Of a DNA stretch of 13,377 bases, positions 1-7,245 are shown in pieces (positions within the stretch are counted from its first letter, which is position 1; the number at the start of each line of letters is the position of its first letter). A program made the position numbers and the translations under genes. The stretch is from CAZMVU01 sp964569295 (GTDB taxonomy: Bacteria > Hydrogenedentota > Hydrogenedentia > Hydrogenedentales > JAGMZX01). The stretch covers positions 1 through 13,377 of the forward strand of contig CAZMVU010000132.1 of NCBI GenBank assembly GCA_964569295.1. The letters run 5' to 3'. Under the pieces are notes generated by a model. That model ran no database searches. It worked only from the letters and a program-made list of their open reading frames with translations, and was not told where the DNA came from.

Positions 1-2
1 CC

Positions 3-1133
3 AAGGAGGCGATGACGGCCAAGGAGGCCATGACGGCCAAGGAGGCCATGACGGCGAAACAGGCCGCAACGCGGAGCACAGCGGAGCACGGTTCGCAGAA
101 GGTTCAGACGGCTGGCGCCAAAACTTCGGCCGCTATACATGGTTCCGTGAAAGCGGCGTCAATGCCCTCGCCAGCGCATACCGCAGCCCCGGAAGTCATG
201 GCGGCAACGGCGGCGGCACGCGAACTCATGACAACGGAGAAATCCGGGCGTGGGATTGCGCCAAAGGCGACCGCGACGGCCACGGACACAACGGCGGCGA
301 CCGCGCATAAAGCGGTGGAACCAGCCCCAACCGAATCTCCGGCGGGGAAACTTGCTGGTGAAGGCGGGGCGAAGCTCGTGGATGCCGAGCAAGGCGGCGG
401 GGTGGAGAAGGTGGTGACGGAGGATAGGCGGCCGCAGGAAATGGCTGGCCGGCCTGTGGCAAAACCTGCGCAGACCAAGACGGCGGCGATGCGCCCGGCG
501 GTCACTGAGGTGTCCCCGGGCCAACAGGGCGGTGAGCAGACGCCGGCAGTGCGTGCGGGTCCTGAACCGCCTCCAGCGGTCACACCGCCCGCGGCAGAGG
601 GCCGGGCCCCAGCCACACAGGCAACAGCGGGGGCGCGCAGTCCATCCTCAACGGGTGCGCCGCCGGCCCCCGAGCCGCAAACCACCTTGCAGAATCTTGG
701 CCAGAGCGCCATACGCAATGTGCGTTACCTCGTGGCGAAGGGCGAACACACGATGACAGTGCGCATCGTGCCGGCGTCACTGGGCGAGGTACGGTTCGAG
801 GTGCAACGCCAGGGCGATACCCTGCGGGTGCGGCTGGCGTCGTCGAACGCATCGGCCCGGCACATTATGGAAAGTCATGTGCAGGGACTGCGCGAGGCGT
901 TGGCGCGGGATGGTGTCGAGGTGGTGCGGGTGGAGGTGAGCGCGAACCTGAATGCGCACACCGGCTCGGCGGGCACCTACCATTCGGCCGGCCGTCACAG
1001 CGGCGGCTTCGAAAACGCCCACGAACGGCCCAACGCACCGCGTACCCCCCCCAACCAAGACCCCCCGCCTAACCGTGAAGCGCCGACAAGGCGCCGCGCG
1101 GCGCATGAGGGGACGGTGAACCTGTTCGTGTAG
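3..1133 (+). CDS. fliK: Flagellar hook-length control protein FliK, 5'-truncated
   Basis: FliK is the secreted molecular ruler that measures the growing hook and switches the flagellar export gate from hook to filament substrates. The reading frame is open to the left edge, so the true start lies outside the window; the first ATG at 12 is only a codon inside a tandem repeat. About 220 residues of Ala/Thr/Pro-rich low complexity come first, as is usual for the FliK ruler part. A compact domain encoded at about 690-950 follows and fits the Flg_hook (FliK C-terminal) family: the pattern VRIVPASLGEVRFEVQ, then LRVRLASSNASARHIME, then LREALARDGVEVVRVEVS. The tail ends in VNLFV, resembling the hydrophobic end of many FliK proteins. 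It sits 55 nt upstream of flgD, the usual neighbour. Identity rests on the C-terminal domain plus context; the N-terminal part alone is not diagnostic. Confidence 0.88.
   Translation, partial: KEAMTAKEAMTAKEAMTAKQAATRSTAEHGSQKVQTAGAKTSAAIHGSVKAASMPSPAHTAAPEVMAATAAARELMTTEKSGRGIAPKATATATDTTAATAHKAVEPAPTESPAGKLAGEGGAKLVDAEQGGGVEKVVTEDRRPQEMAGRPVAKPAQTKTAAMRPAVTEVSPGQQGGEQTPAVRAGPEPPPAVTPPAAEGRAPATQATAGARSPSSTGAPPAPEPQTTLQNLGQSAIRNVRYLVAKGEHTMTVRIVPASLGEVRFEVQRQGDTLRVRLASSNASARHIMESHVQGLREALARDGVEVVRVEVSANLNAHTGSAGTYHSAGRHSGGFENAHERPNAPRTPPNQDPPPNREAPTRRRAAHEGTVNLFV
12..65 (+). repeat. 18-bp tandem repeat in fliK encoding MTAKEA units
   Basis: Two identical 18-bp copies (12-29 and 30-47) and a third diverged copy (48-65) encode the six-residue unit MTAKEA, the last as MTAKQA. 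The bases at 3-11 (Lys-Glu-Ala) are the end of another copy, so the array continues beyond the left edge. The repeat keeps the reading frame, so copy-number change would alter the length of the FliK ruler region without breaking the protein. Confidence 0.85.
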
Positions 1134-1188
1134 GAACAACGAGGAACGGGCCGCACAGGCAACGCCCGTTTCCGGAGGATAGTAAAAG

Positions 1189-1809
1189 ATGAACGTGTAT
1201 GGTATGTACCATGCCAACGGTTTAGGGCAACTTTCGCCAACACCTGCCGAACGCAAAACGGCGATCGACGAAATCTCGGCGCTGTACCGTACGAAGCTGC
1301 TTGGCAAGCAGGGCGGCGTGGCCAAGATGGCCGTGGCAAAAACGGAGGAAACCCAGCAGACCACTGACAGCAGTCCTATTGATGAGGTGACAGACATCCC
1401 CCAGGATGAGCTTAGCCGCGACATGTTCCTCGAGCTTCTCATGGAGCAAATTCGCAATCAGGACCCGCTCGAACCCGTGAGCAATGAGGATATGCTGGCG
1501 CAGTTGGCGCAATTCTCGTCCCTGGAACAGATGGAAAACCTGAACACCAGCTTCGAGGCGATGCAGGACCAGATGACGTTCCTCAACGGGAATATCGACC
1601 AACTGAATTTCATGTCGGCCCAGGGAATGATCGGGCGGTATGTGGAGGGCGTCAACAGCGCGGGCGATCCCGTGAGCGGCGCGGTGGACTCGGTGACGTT
1701 GGAGGAGAGCATTGTCGTGCTCACGGTGGACGGACAGCGCATGCCCATGACGGGCGTCATGGCAGTCGCCTCGGAACCACCCGCAGTTGACCAGGCGGCC
1801 GGGAAATGA
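1189..1809 (+). CDS. flgD: Flagellar hook cap / basal-body rod modification protein FlgD
   Basis: FlgD forms the temporary scaffold at the tip of the growing hook and is needed for FlgE polymerisation. The 206-residue protein has the FlgD N-terminal signature at about residues 79-118: FLELLMEQIRNQDPLEP, followed by AQLAQFSSLEQMENLN. The part after residue 140 (GMIGRYVEG, then a short beta-rich stretch) fits the small tudor-like C-terminal domain of short, Firmicute-type FlgD. The first 70 residues before the signature are longer than usual and of unknown role. The ATG at 1189 is preferred because GGAGG at 1174-1178 lies 10 nt upstream; an internal ATG at 1327 has no good ribosome-binding site. 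The stop overlaps the next start by 4 nt. Order fliK-flgD-TIGR02530-flgE supports the call. Confidence 0.95.
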   Translation: MNVYGMYHANGLGQLSPTPAERKTAIDEISALYRTKLLGKQGGVAKMAVAKTEETQQTTDSSPIDEVTDIPQDELSRDMFLELLMEQIRNQDPLEPVSNEDMLAQLAQFSSLEQMENLNTSFEAMQDQMTFLNGNIDQLNFMSAQGMIGRYVEGVNSAGDPVSGAVDSVTLEESIVVLTVDGQRMPMTGVMAVASEPPAVDQAAGK

Positions 1810-2279
1810 GGCCCGCCATGCTCGACACGGTATCGATCGGAAGACCAAGCCGCGTTGCTGCACAGCCGGCCACACCCGAAACGCGGCACAAGCCGAAGGC
1901 TTCTTTCGCACAGATGCTGCAAACGGCGGCGCGTGACACAGCGCCGGTGCGCTTTTCAGCGCACGCAAGCGGCCGGCTCAGGGAACGCTCCATCGACCTT
2001 TCGCCGGTGCAGGAAAACCGGTTGCGCGAGGCGGTCGATGAGGCAGCGGCCAAGGGTTCCCAATCTTCGTTGCTGCTCATGGACCAGGTGGCGTATGTGG
2101 TGAGCGTGCCAAGGCGCACGGTTGTCACGGCGCTGCCGGTAGACGAGATGGAACAGCGTGTATTCACTAACATAGACAGTGCGGTGGTCGTGCCTCCAAC
2201 GGCAACCACCGCGCAGGAAGAACCACAACCTATCGGGCCGGCCCCCACCTGGGGAAGCCCGCGCGCCGTCGAACGCTAG
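1806..2279 (+). CDS. TIGR02530-type flagellar operon protein
   Basis: This 157-residue protein belongs to the conserved flagellar operon family TIGR02530, regularly encoded between flgD and flgE and without an established biochemical function that I know of. After a variable N-terminus the core shows the family pattern: VRFSAHASGRLRERSIDLS, then a helix with AVDEAAAKGSQSSLLLMD, then VAYVVSVPRRTVVTALP, ending near VFTNIDSAVVV. There is no signal peptide or membrane segment, so a cytoplasmic role in hook assembly or export is plausible, but that is inference. The start shown overlaps the flgD stop as ATGA, which suggests translational coupling. A second ATG at 1818 has GAGG (1808-1811) at a spacing of 6 nt and is a real alternative, shortening the product by four residues. 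Confidence 0.9.
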   Translation: MRPAMLDTVSIGRPSRVAAQPATPETRHKPKASFAQMLQTAARDTAPVRFSAHASGRLRERSIDLSPVQENRLREAVDEAAAKGSQSSLLLMDQVAYVVSVPRRTVVTALPVDEMEQRVFTNIDSAVVVPPTATTAQEEPQPIGPAPTWGSPRAVER

Positions 2280-2307
2280 ACACGGCGCAAACAAGGAGAT
2301 ACGTACT

Positions 2308-3594
2308 ATGGGATCGGCTATTTTCACTGGTGTGAACGGCCTGCTTGTGCAACAGCGCAAGCTCGATGTGGTGGCGAACAACATCGCCAATGTCAACACG
2401 ACCGGCTATCGCGGGTCACGCGTGCTCTTCCAGGATCTCTTTTCGCAAACCCTTAACGGCGGCTCGGCGCCCGTGGGGAATTTCGGCGGATCAAACCCGC
2501 AACAGGTGGGGCTCGGCGTGGAGATTGCCAGTATCGATGTTGACCATCAGCAGGGCTCCCTCACCTCGACCGGTGTGTCCTCCGACCTCGCCGTCCAGGA
2601 TTCAGGCTTCTTTGTCATGAGCAATGGCCAGACGAACGAGTACACCCGGGACGGATCGTTCCGCATTAACGCCAACGGCGACCTGATCGAACCGTCTACA
2701 GGCTTTCGTGTACAAGGGTTCCTGGCAGATGAGAATGGGGATATCGACACGGAAGGCACCGTGCAGGACATCAAGATTCCGTTGGGCGGCACGAGCATTG
2801 TCCGTGCCACAGAGAACGCGGCGCTCATCGGCAACCTGAATGCGGACGCGCCGTCCGGCACGGAGGTGACGCGCACCATCGAGGTGTTTGATTCGCTGGG
2901 AACGGCGCGCGACGTCACCCTGACCTTCACGAAAACCGCCAACACGAACGAGTGGACGTGGGAAGCGGAGTATAACGGAAACGCGGTCTCCCCCACCCCG
3001 CCGCCAACCCTTACTTTCTCGTCCAACGGCACCATCCAGGACGATCCGGCCACGCCCGGCGTGGATGAGCGCCTCGGCACGGTGTCGATTCCCGAGGCGG
3101 CTTTCCCGGGGGACGAGGCATTGCCCGAGACACCCTTCGAGTTCACGGTCGATTTCTCGGAAGTCACGCAACTCTCCCAGAGCGGGGCGAATCAAGGCAG
3201 CGACGTCACGCTGCGCAATCAAGATGGGTTCGGCCGTGGCCAGCTCGAGAACTTCGACATCGGCGACAACGGCGAGATCAACGGGGTATACTCGAATGGC
3301 CTCACCGTGACCATCGCCCAGGTGGCGCTGGCCAACTTCGCGAATGTGGGCGGGCTCGAACGCAACGGCAACAACGCCTTCCGCGAAACCCCCGCTTCAG
3401 GCACCGCACAGATCGGACCGCCGCAGACTGGGGGCCGGGGCACGGTCTCGGGTGGCGTGCTCGAAAACTCGAACGTGGACCTCGGGGACGAGTTCAGCAA
3501 CCTCATCGTCACCCAACGCGGATTCCAGGCAAATGCGCGCACCATCACGGCAGCCGATACACTGTTGAATGAGACGGTGAACCTGGTTCGCTAA
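2308..3594 (+). CDS. flgE: Flagellar hook protein FlgE
   Basis: FlgE is the subunit of the curved hook that joins basal body and filament; it is exported by the flagellar type III apparatus. The start at 2308 follows AAGGAG (2293-2298) at 9 nt and gives 428 residues; an in-frame ATG at 2179 lies inside the previous gene and is rejected. The N-terminus has the rod/hook signature LDVVANNIANVNTTGYRGSR (residues 19-38). A middle FlgE domain carries IEVFDSLGTARDVTLTF and the C-terminal flagellar basal body domain has NSNVDLGDEFSNLIVTQRGF followed by NARTITAADTLLNETVNLVR. Both helical ends needed for polymerisation are intact. It lies 28 nt after the TIGR02530 gene. Hook rather than distal rod (FlgG) is favoured by size, the middle domain and the flgD neighbour. 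Confidence 0.96.
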   Translation: MGSAIFTGVNGLLVQQRKLDVVANNIANVNTTGYRGSRVLFQDLFSQTLNGGSAPVGNFGGSNPQQVGLGVEIASIDVDHQQGSLTSTGVSSDLAVQDSGFFVMSNGQTNEYTRDGSFRINANGDLIEPSTGFRVQGFLADENGDIDTEGTVQDIKIPLGGTSIVRATENAALIGNLNADAPSGTEVTRTIEVFDSLGTARDVTLTFTKTANTNEWTWEAEYNGNAVSPTPPPTLTFSSNGTIQDDPATPGVDERLGTVSIPEAAFPGDEALPETPFEFTVDFSEVTQLSQSGANQGSDVTLRNQDGFGRGQLENFDIGDNGEINGVYSNGLTVTIAQVALANFANVGGLERNGNNAFRETPASGTAQIGPPQTGGRGTVSGGVLENSNVDLGDEFSNLIVTQRGFQANARTITAADTLLNETVNLVR

Positions 3595-3627
3595 CCATGG
3601 CTGCCGTTTGAACACATCTATTCCCGG

Positions 3628-3727
3628 NNNNNNNNNNNNNNNNNNNNNNNNNNNNNNNNNNNNNNNNNNNNNNNNNNNNNNNNNNNNNNNNNNNNNNNNN
3701 NNNNNNNNNNNNNNNNNNNNNNNNNNN
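3628..3727. other. Assembly gap, 100 N
   Basis: Exactly 100 undetermined bases, the conventional placeholder for a scaffold gap of unknown length. The seven bases TTCCCGG end the left contig (3621-3627) and also begin the right contig (3728-3734), so the contig ends may overlap or share a repeat. The true distance and content between flgE and motA are therefore unknown. Confidence 0.97.
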
Positions 3728-3737
3728 TTCCCGGTTT

Positions 3738-3767
3738 TTGGAACCACGCGTACCCAGGTGCTACAAT
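3738..3767 (+). promoter_or_regulatory. Possible sigma70-type promoter upstream of motA
   Basis: TTGGAA at 3738-3743 and TACAAT at 3762-3767 are separated by 18 bp, a moderate fit to a housekeeping promoter (4 of 6 and 5 of 6 matches). Initiation would give a leader of about 55 nt before the motA ATG. The call is weak because the hexamers are short and the adjacent gap removes upstream context. Confidence 0.25.
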
Positions 3768-3828
3768 TACGGCTGTCAGCATGCTGTTCGCTAAGTATTC
3801 GAGGCACCAGGTACAATAGACACAAGCC

Positions 3829-4599
3829 ATGGACATCGCAACGATCATTGGATTCGTGGCCGGCATCTCGCTGGTAGCCATTACGGTGCTCTTGGGCGGG
3901 GCGCCGGCGGTCTTTATTGAGCCCGCCTCGATGGTGCTGGTCGTCGGGGGAACGCTTGCCGCGACCCTGATCAACTTCCCCTTGTCGGACGTGCTCAGCG
4001 TGTTCACCACAGTGAAGAATGCCTTTGTTCACCGCGAAAGCACGCCCGAGCACCTGATCGAGAAACTGGTAAGTTTCGCCACGGTGGCGCGGCGCGAGGG
4101 CATTCTCGCGCTCGAGAACCACGCCGAGGAAGCAGGGGACGACTTCCTGCAGAAGAGCATCCAACTGGCTATCGACGGTACCGCGCCGGAATTGATCAAG
4201 GATATTCTGACGACCGAGATCGCGTTCATGGAGGACCGGCATACCATGGGCCAGTCGATCCTGACGACCATGGGGGCCTTCGCGCCCGCCTTCGGCATGA
4301 TCGGTACCTTGATGGGGCTCGTGCAGATGCTTGTCGCGCTCGATGACCCCTCCAAGATCGGCGAGGGTATGGCGCTGGCGTTGTTGACAACGTTGTACGG
4401 CGCGCTTTTGGCCAACCTCGTTTTTCTCCCGGCAGCGGGAAAGCTGAAAGTGCGCACAACCAGTGAGCTGTTGGCGAAGGAAATCATTATCGAGGGGATT
4501 CTCTCCATCCAGTCGGGCGACAACCCGCGCGTGGTCGAGCAGAAACTCAAGGCTTTTGTGTCCCCCGCCATCCGCGAACGCGTGGGCAGAGGTTCCTGA
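3829..4599 (+). CDS. motA: Flagellar motor stator protein MotA (PomA-like)
   Basis: MotA is the inner-membrane stator subunit that surrounds MotB and pushes on the rotor protein FliG. The 256 residues match the usual length and contain four membrane segments: two near the N-terminus (about 4-24 and 32-52) and two near the C-terminus (about 148-170 and 180-203). A cytoplasmic loop lies between, with the conserved VARREGILALE segment. Pore-lining signatures include PAFGMIGTLMGLVQML with Pro153, and MALALLTTLYGALLANLVF followed by Pro201. The wording of segments 3 and 4, including Thr160, Thr187 and Thr188, is closer to Na+-type PomA than to E. coli MotA as I recall them. No good Shine-Dalgarno precedes the ATG; CCAGG about 19 nt upstream is too far. 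motB starts 6 nt after the stop. Confidence 0.95.
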   Translation: MDIATIIGFVAGISLVAITVLLGGAPAVFIEPASMVLVVGGTLAATLINFPLSDVLSVFTTVKNAFVHRESTPEHLIEKLVSFATVARREGILALENHAEEAGDDFLQKSIQLAIDGTAPELIKDILTTEIAFMEDRHTMGQSILTTMGAFAPAFGMIGTLMGLVQMLVALDDPSKIGEGMALALLTTLYGALLANLVFLPAAGKLKVRTTSELLAKEIIIEGILSIQSGDNPRVVEQKLKAFVSPAIRERVGRGS

Positions 4600-4605
4600 C
4601 CGGTC

Positions 4606-5409
4606 ATGGCGCGCCGGGAGAAAAAAAGGGATGATGAACAGGGGGGCGCGCCCGGGTGGGTGGTTACCTTCAGCGACTTGATGAGTCTGCTGCTCACGTT
4701 TTTCGTCCTGTTGCTTTCTTTCAGCACCATCAGCGAGAAAGATTTTCAGCGGGCGATCATGTCGCTTCAGGGCGCGCTGGGTGTGCTGCCGCTGAACACC
4801 TCGGTCGTCAACCCGTTCCCACGGCGTCCGACGCGAGAGAGCACCAAGGCGGAAGAACTCGCCCGAAAACTGCGCCGGCGCTTGCAGGTGACAGGCAAGG
4901 AATCTGCCGTGAAGGTGGAGTATGATGCCACGGGCGGCCTGAAGATCACGCTGCCCGAGGCGGTTCTGTTCGATGCGGGCAGCGCGGAGTTGAAAGCGGC
5001 CGCGGCCCCCTTGTTGCAGCAGGTGGGCGAAGTACTCGAGGAGTTGCCGAAGGCCTTTATCGAAGTGCGCGGCCACAGCGATGATCGTCCCTTGACGAAC
5101 ACTGCACGCTACCGGGATAATCTCGAATTGAGCTTCTGGCGTGCCGATGCCGTGGCGCGCCGCCTCGAGGATGCGGCGGCGCTGGATCTCGATCAGTTTG
5201 AAGTGGTGGCGGTAGGGGCCGGGCAGCCGGTGGCGCCGAACTTGACAGAGGCCGGCCGGGCCGCGAACCGGCGGGTCGAATTGCAGGTGCGCGGCATACT
5301 CGAGCGCGAGCGCATCCGCGAGTTGGAAGAAAGCTTTGGTACGGTCGAAGGCGCGCAGCAGCCGTTGCGCCCCTCGCCGATTGATTTCTCGGATTTACAG
5401 GAGAGGTAA
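4606..5409 (+). CDS. motB: Flagellar motor stator protein MotB (OmpA-like)
   Basis: MotB pairs with MotA to form the ion channel and anchors the stator to peptidoglycan. The 267-residue protein has a short positive N-terminus, one membrane helix starting at PGWVVTFSDLMSLLLTFF with the ion-binding Asp24, and a periplasmic linker. An OmpA-like peptidoglycan-binding domain follows at about residues 117-230, with LFDAGSAELK, VRGHSDDRPL and AANRRVELQV. All key parts are present. The helix sequence after Asp24 (LMSLLLTFFVLLLSFS) resembles PomB and other Na+-type stators, which is only a hint. AGAGG at 4588-4592, inside the end of motA, can serve as ribosome-binding site. fliL follows 5 nt after the stop. 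Confidence 0.96.
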   Translation: MARREKKRDDEQGGAPGWVVTFSDLMSLLLTFFVLLLSFSTISEKDFQRAIMSLQGALGVLPLNTSVVNPFPRRPTRESTKAEELARKLRRRLQVTGKESAVKVEYDATGGLKITLPEAVLFDAGSAELKAAAAPLLQQVGEVLEELPKAFIEVRGHSDDRPLTNTARYRDNLELSFWRADAVARRLEDAAALDLDQFEVVAVGAGQPVAPNLTEAGRAANRRVELQVRGILERERIRELEESFGTVEGAQQPLRPSPIDFSDLQER

Positions 5410-5414
5410 CCCGC

Positions 5415-5915
5415 ATGGCAGAGGACACGCAGGAACAAACGCAACGGTCATCCCGGCGCATGCAGCTTCTAATCGTCGGCGCCGTTGTGCTGGCGTCGAT
5501 GGTGGCGGCCCTTGCCGTGTTCGTGTTTGTCTTGCGACCGCGCTTGCTCGGACCGCAGGAACCGGAGACAAGGCCGCTCTCACCCGATTTCATTACTTTT
5601 CAGGACTTGCAATTGTCCGGTCTGCCGGATTCGAGCGATGAACTGCCGCCCATCTTGCAGACAAGCATCACGCTGGCATGCGACAGCGCGGAAACGGCGC
5701 AGATTGTGGAGAATTACAGGCCACGGTTCGAGGGACTATTGATTGATCTGTATTCGTCGAAAACCCGCACCCAATTGAGCGAACCGTTCGAAAAGGATCT
5801 CATACGCCAGGAGGCACGGCGGCGGGCAAACGAGTTGCTGAAGCAGTGCGCCCCAAATTATGAAGGCGCCATAACGGACGTCATGCACACGCGCTACATA
5901 TTGGTCGAGCAATGA
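5415..5915 (+). CDS. fliL: Flagellar basal-body-associated protein FliL
   Basis: FliL is a single-pass inner-membrane protein that rings the stator and helps its activation under load. The 166 residues have a short cytoplasmic N-terminus, a strong membrane helix at about 17-40, and a periplasmic domain. That domain has the FliL pattern near its end: EKDLIRQEARRRANELLKQ, then ITDVMHTRYILVEQ, matching the usual finish of the family (Val-Phe/His-x-Thr-x-hydrophobic-Val-x-Gln). AGGAGAGG at 5399-5406 lies 8 nt before the ATG, overlapping the motB stop. Sequence divergence in the family is high; position between motB and fliN gives strong support. The stop overlaps the fliN start by 4 nt. Confidence 0.9.
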   Translation: MAEDTQEQTQRSSRRMQLLIVGAVVLASMVAALAVFVFVLRPRLLGPQEPETRPLSPDFITFQDLQLSGLPDSSDELPPILQTSITLACDSAETAQIVENYRPRFEGLLIDLYSSKTRTQLSEPFEKDLIRQEARRRANELLKQCAPNYEGAITDVMHTRYILVEQ

Positions 5916-6253
5916 GCACACCGGAACCGGAAGAAGAACGCGTGCAATCAGGGGCGGAGTATCAGGAAGAGCTCGCGCCGCAGCCGACGCCCTCCGAGCA
6001 TCTCTCGCTCGAGGATCTGCACGCGGTGAAACTCAAGCTCACTGCGGACCTCGGCCAGACTACCCTGCTCGTGCGCGAGGTACTCGAGCTCAAGCGCGGC
6101 AGTGTGTTGCCTTTGGAGAAGGTAGCCGGTGAAATGGCGGACATCGAGCTCAATGGCATTCCTTTCGCGAAGGGCGAGATCGTGGTCCTGGGCGATACAT
6201 TGCACGTACGCATATCGGATATCATCAACCCGAAGGGCACCTACAGCTCGTGA
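5912..6253 (+). CDS. fliN: Flagellar motor switch protein FliN
   Basis: FliN is a C-ring protein at the base of the motor that works with FliM and FliG in torque and direction switching and docks the export ATPase complex. Of 113 residues, the first 35 are acidic and variable. The rest is one SpoA (surface presentation of antigens) domain: VKLKLTADLGQTTLLVREVL, then LKRGSVLPLEKVAGEMADIE, then NGIPFAKGEIVVLGDTLHVR, ending with ISDIINP. The length fits FliN and excludes FliM, which is about 330 residues with a CheC-like middle domain. The ATGA overlap with fliL and GTGA overlap with fliO indicate translational coupling. FliM is missing between fliL and this gene, although that is its usual place. 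Confidence 0.95.
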   Translation: MSTPEPEEERVQSGAEYQEELAPQPTPSEHLSLEDLHAVKLKLTADLGQTTLLVREVLELKRGSVLPLEKVAGEMADIELNGIPFAKGEIVVLGDTLHVRISDIINPKGTYSS

Positions 6254-7245
6254 AGAATCAGCGCATACAGCGGGCGGTGTTGACTGCCGGCCTGCTCATG
6301 GCACTGTATGGGGCGGTTGCAGCTGCCCAGGAGAACCGGTTGCCGCCGCCCAAGCCCTTGAAAAGCCCGGTCGACATACAAGCATTGGTGGAAGGACGCC
6401 CCGCGCCGGCAGCGCAAGAGGCGGCACATGACGGCGCAGAGGACCGCGCGGAAACCGCAGAAGCGGCGCAAACACCAACAACTGCCGCACCGGTGAGCCG
6501 GCCAGAATCCGATACAGAGCCAGGCGAAAAGCCAGACGAAAAGCCCGAGGCGGAATCCAATACAGAACTCGAGGCGGAACCCGAACCAGACACACCCGTC
6601 GAGCATGCCGACATGGCGGACGGCGCCAAAACGGAAGCAGAAGCCGGATCGGATGACGGTGTGGGACCGCCCTCCTCCGCCATCGCGGCATTGCAGTCCG
6701 AGTATACGCCGGACGATGCACAACAGGAGGATACGGCAACCCCGCGCGTGGGCATGCCAACCACCGGACGGCTTGCCTTGAATGCTTTGCTCGGACTGGC
6801 AATCGTGTGTGCGCTCATTGTGCTTGGCGCGTGGGCGCTGAAACGATTCGGCAAGGGATCGCGGTTGCTGGCAGGGTCACGCTATGGCGAGGTTCTGGGC
6901 CGGTTGTACCTGACGCCCAAGATAACGCTGCATTATGTGCGCACAGGCGGGCGCATTCTCGTCCTCGGCGTTACACCGCAGGCAGCCACGCTGATTACGG
7001 AGCTTGATCCGACGGACTTCGAGACCCCCCTGGCAGCGCCGAACCCCGCCCCGGATACGGAGAACGCCGGGCACCAAAAGCCGGCAGGGGTGGCGCCCGA
7101 GTTCGCGGCGCGATTGCGTGAGCAGGTGACGCAACTGGACCAGCCAGCCCAGGATATGGATGATGACATTACGGCATTGCGCGGCGACATCGAGCGCCTG
7201 CGCAGTCACTTGCGGGAGAATCCCCGTGAACCCCGCAATTTGTAG
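6250..7245 (+). CDS. fliO: Flagellar biosynthetic protein FliO, unusually long
   Basis: FliO helps assemble the FliP ring of the flagellar type III export gate. The conserved part is a membrane helix at about residues 175-196 followed by the FliO domain: YGEVLGRLYLTPKITLHYV, then GGRILVLGVTPQAATLITEL. The protein is 331 residues, well above the roughly 100-200 usual for the family. It starts with an apparent signal peptide (cleavage near Ala26), followed by about 145 residues rich in Glu, Pro and Ala that should lie in the periplasm. The C-terminus after residue 285 looks helical, possibly coiled-coil. GTG start: it overlaps the fliN stop as GTGA and has AAGGG at 6233-6237 about 12 nt upstream. 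Its last 20 nt overlap fliP. Confidence 0.88.
   Translation: MKNQRIQRAVLTAGLLMALYGAVAAAQENRLPPPKPLKSPVDIQALVEGRPAPAAQEAAHDGAEDRAETAEAAQTPTTAAPVSRPESDTEPGEKPDEKPEAESNTELEAEPEPDTPVEHADMADGAKTEAEAGSDDGVGPPSSAIAALQSEYTPDDAQQEDTATPRVGMPTTGRLALNALLGLAIVCALIVLGAWALKRFGKGSRLLAGSRYGEVLGRLYLTPKITLHYVRTGGRILVLGVTPQAATLITELDPTDFETPLAAPNPAPDTENAGHQKPAGVAPEFAARLREQVTQLDQPAQDMDDDITALRGDIERLRSHLRENPREPRNL
7214..7218 (+). promoter_or_regulatory. Ribosome-binding site that decides the fliP start
   Basis: GGGAG lies 7 nt before the GTG at 7226 and inside the 3' end of fliO. It supports that GTG over the upstream in-frame ATGs at 7160 and 7163, which would add over 20 residues unlike a signal peptide. Confidence 0.6.

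Larger units (their letters stand above)
3595..3828. other. flgE-motA intergenic region interrupted by assembly gap
   Basis: Of these 234 positions only 134 are known bases. On the left side the known sequence contains only a four-codon ORF (ATG at 3597). On the right side I see no gene, no clear Shine-Dalgarno for motA, and two TACAAT hexamers (3762-3767 and 3812-3817) that could belong to promoters. In the common form of this operon a small flbD gene lies between flgE and motA; it could be hidden in the gap. Confidence 0.6.

Noticed and set aside
104..718. Minus-strand frame opposite fliK
   Set aside because: Ala/Pro/Ser-rich shadow of the low-complexity part of fliK, with no domain or ribosome-binding site.
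3397..5076. 559-codon open frame on the minus strand across flgE, the gap, motA and motB
   Set aside because: It runs through the N gap and opposite three well-recognised genes; composition (Gln/Arg/His-rich) is typical of antisense frames in GC-rich DNA.
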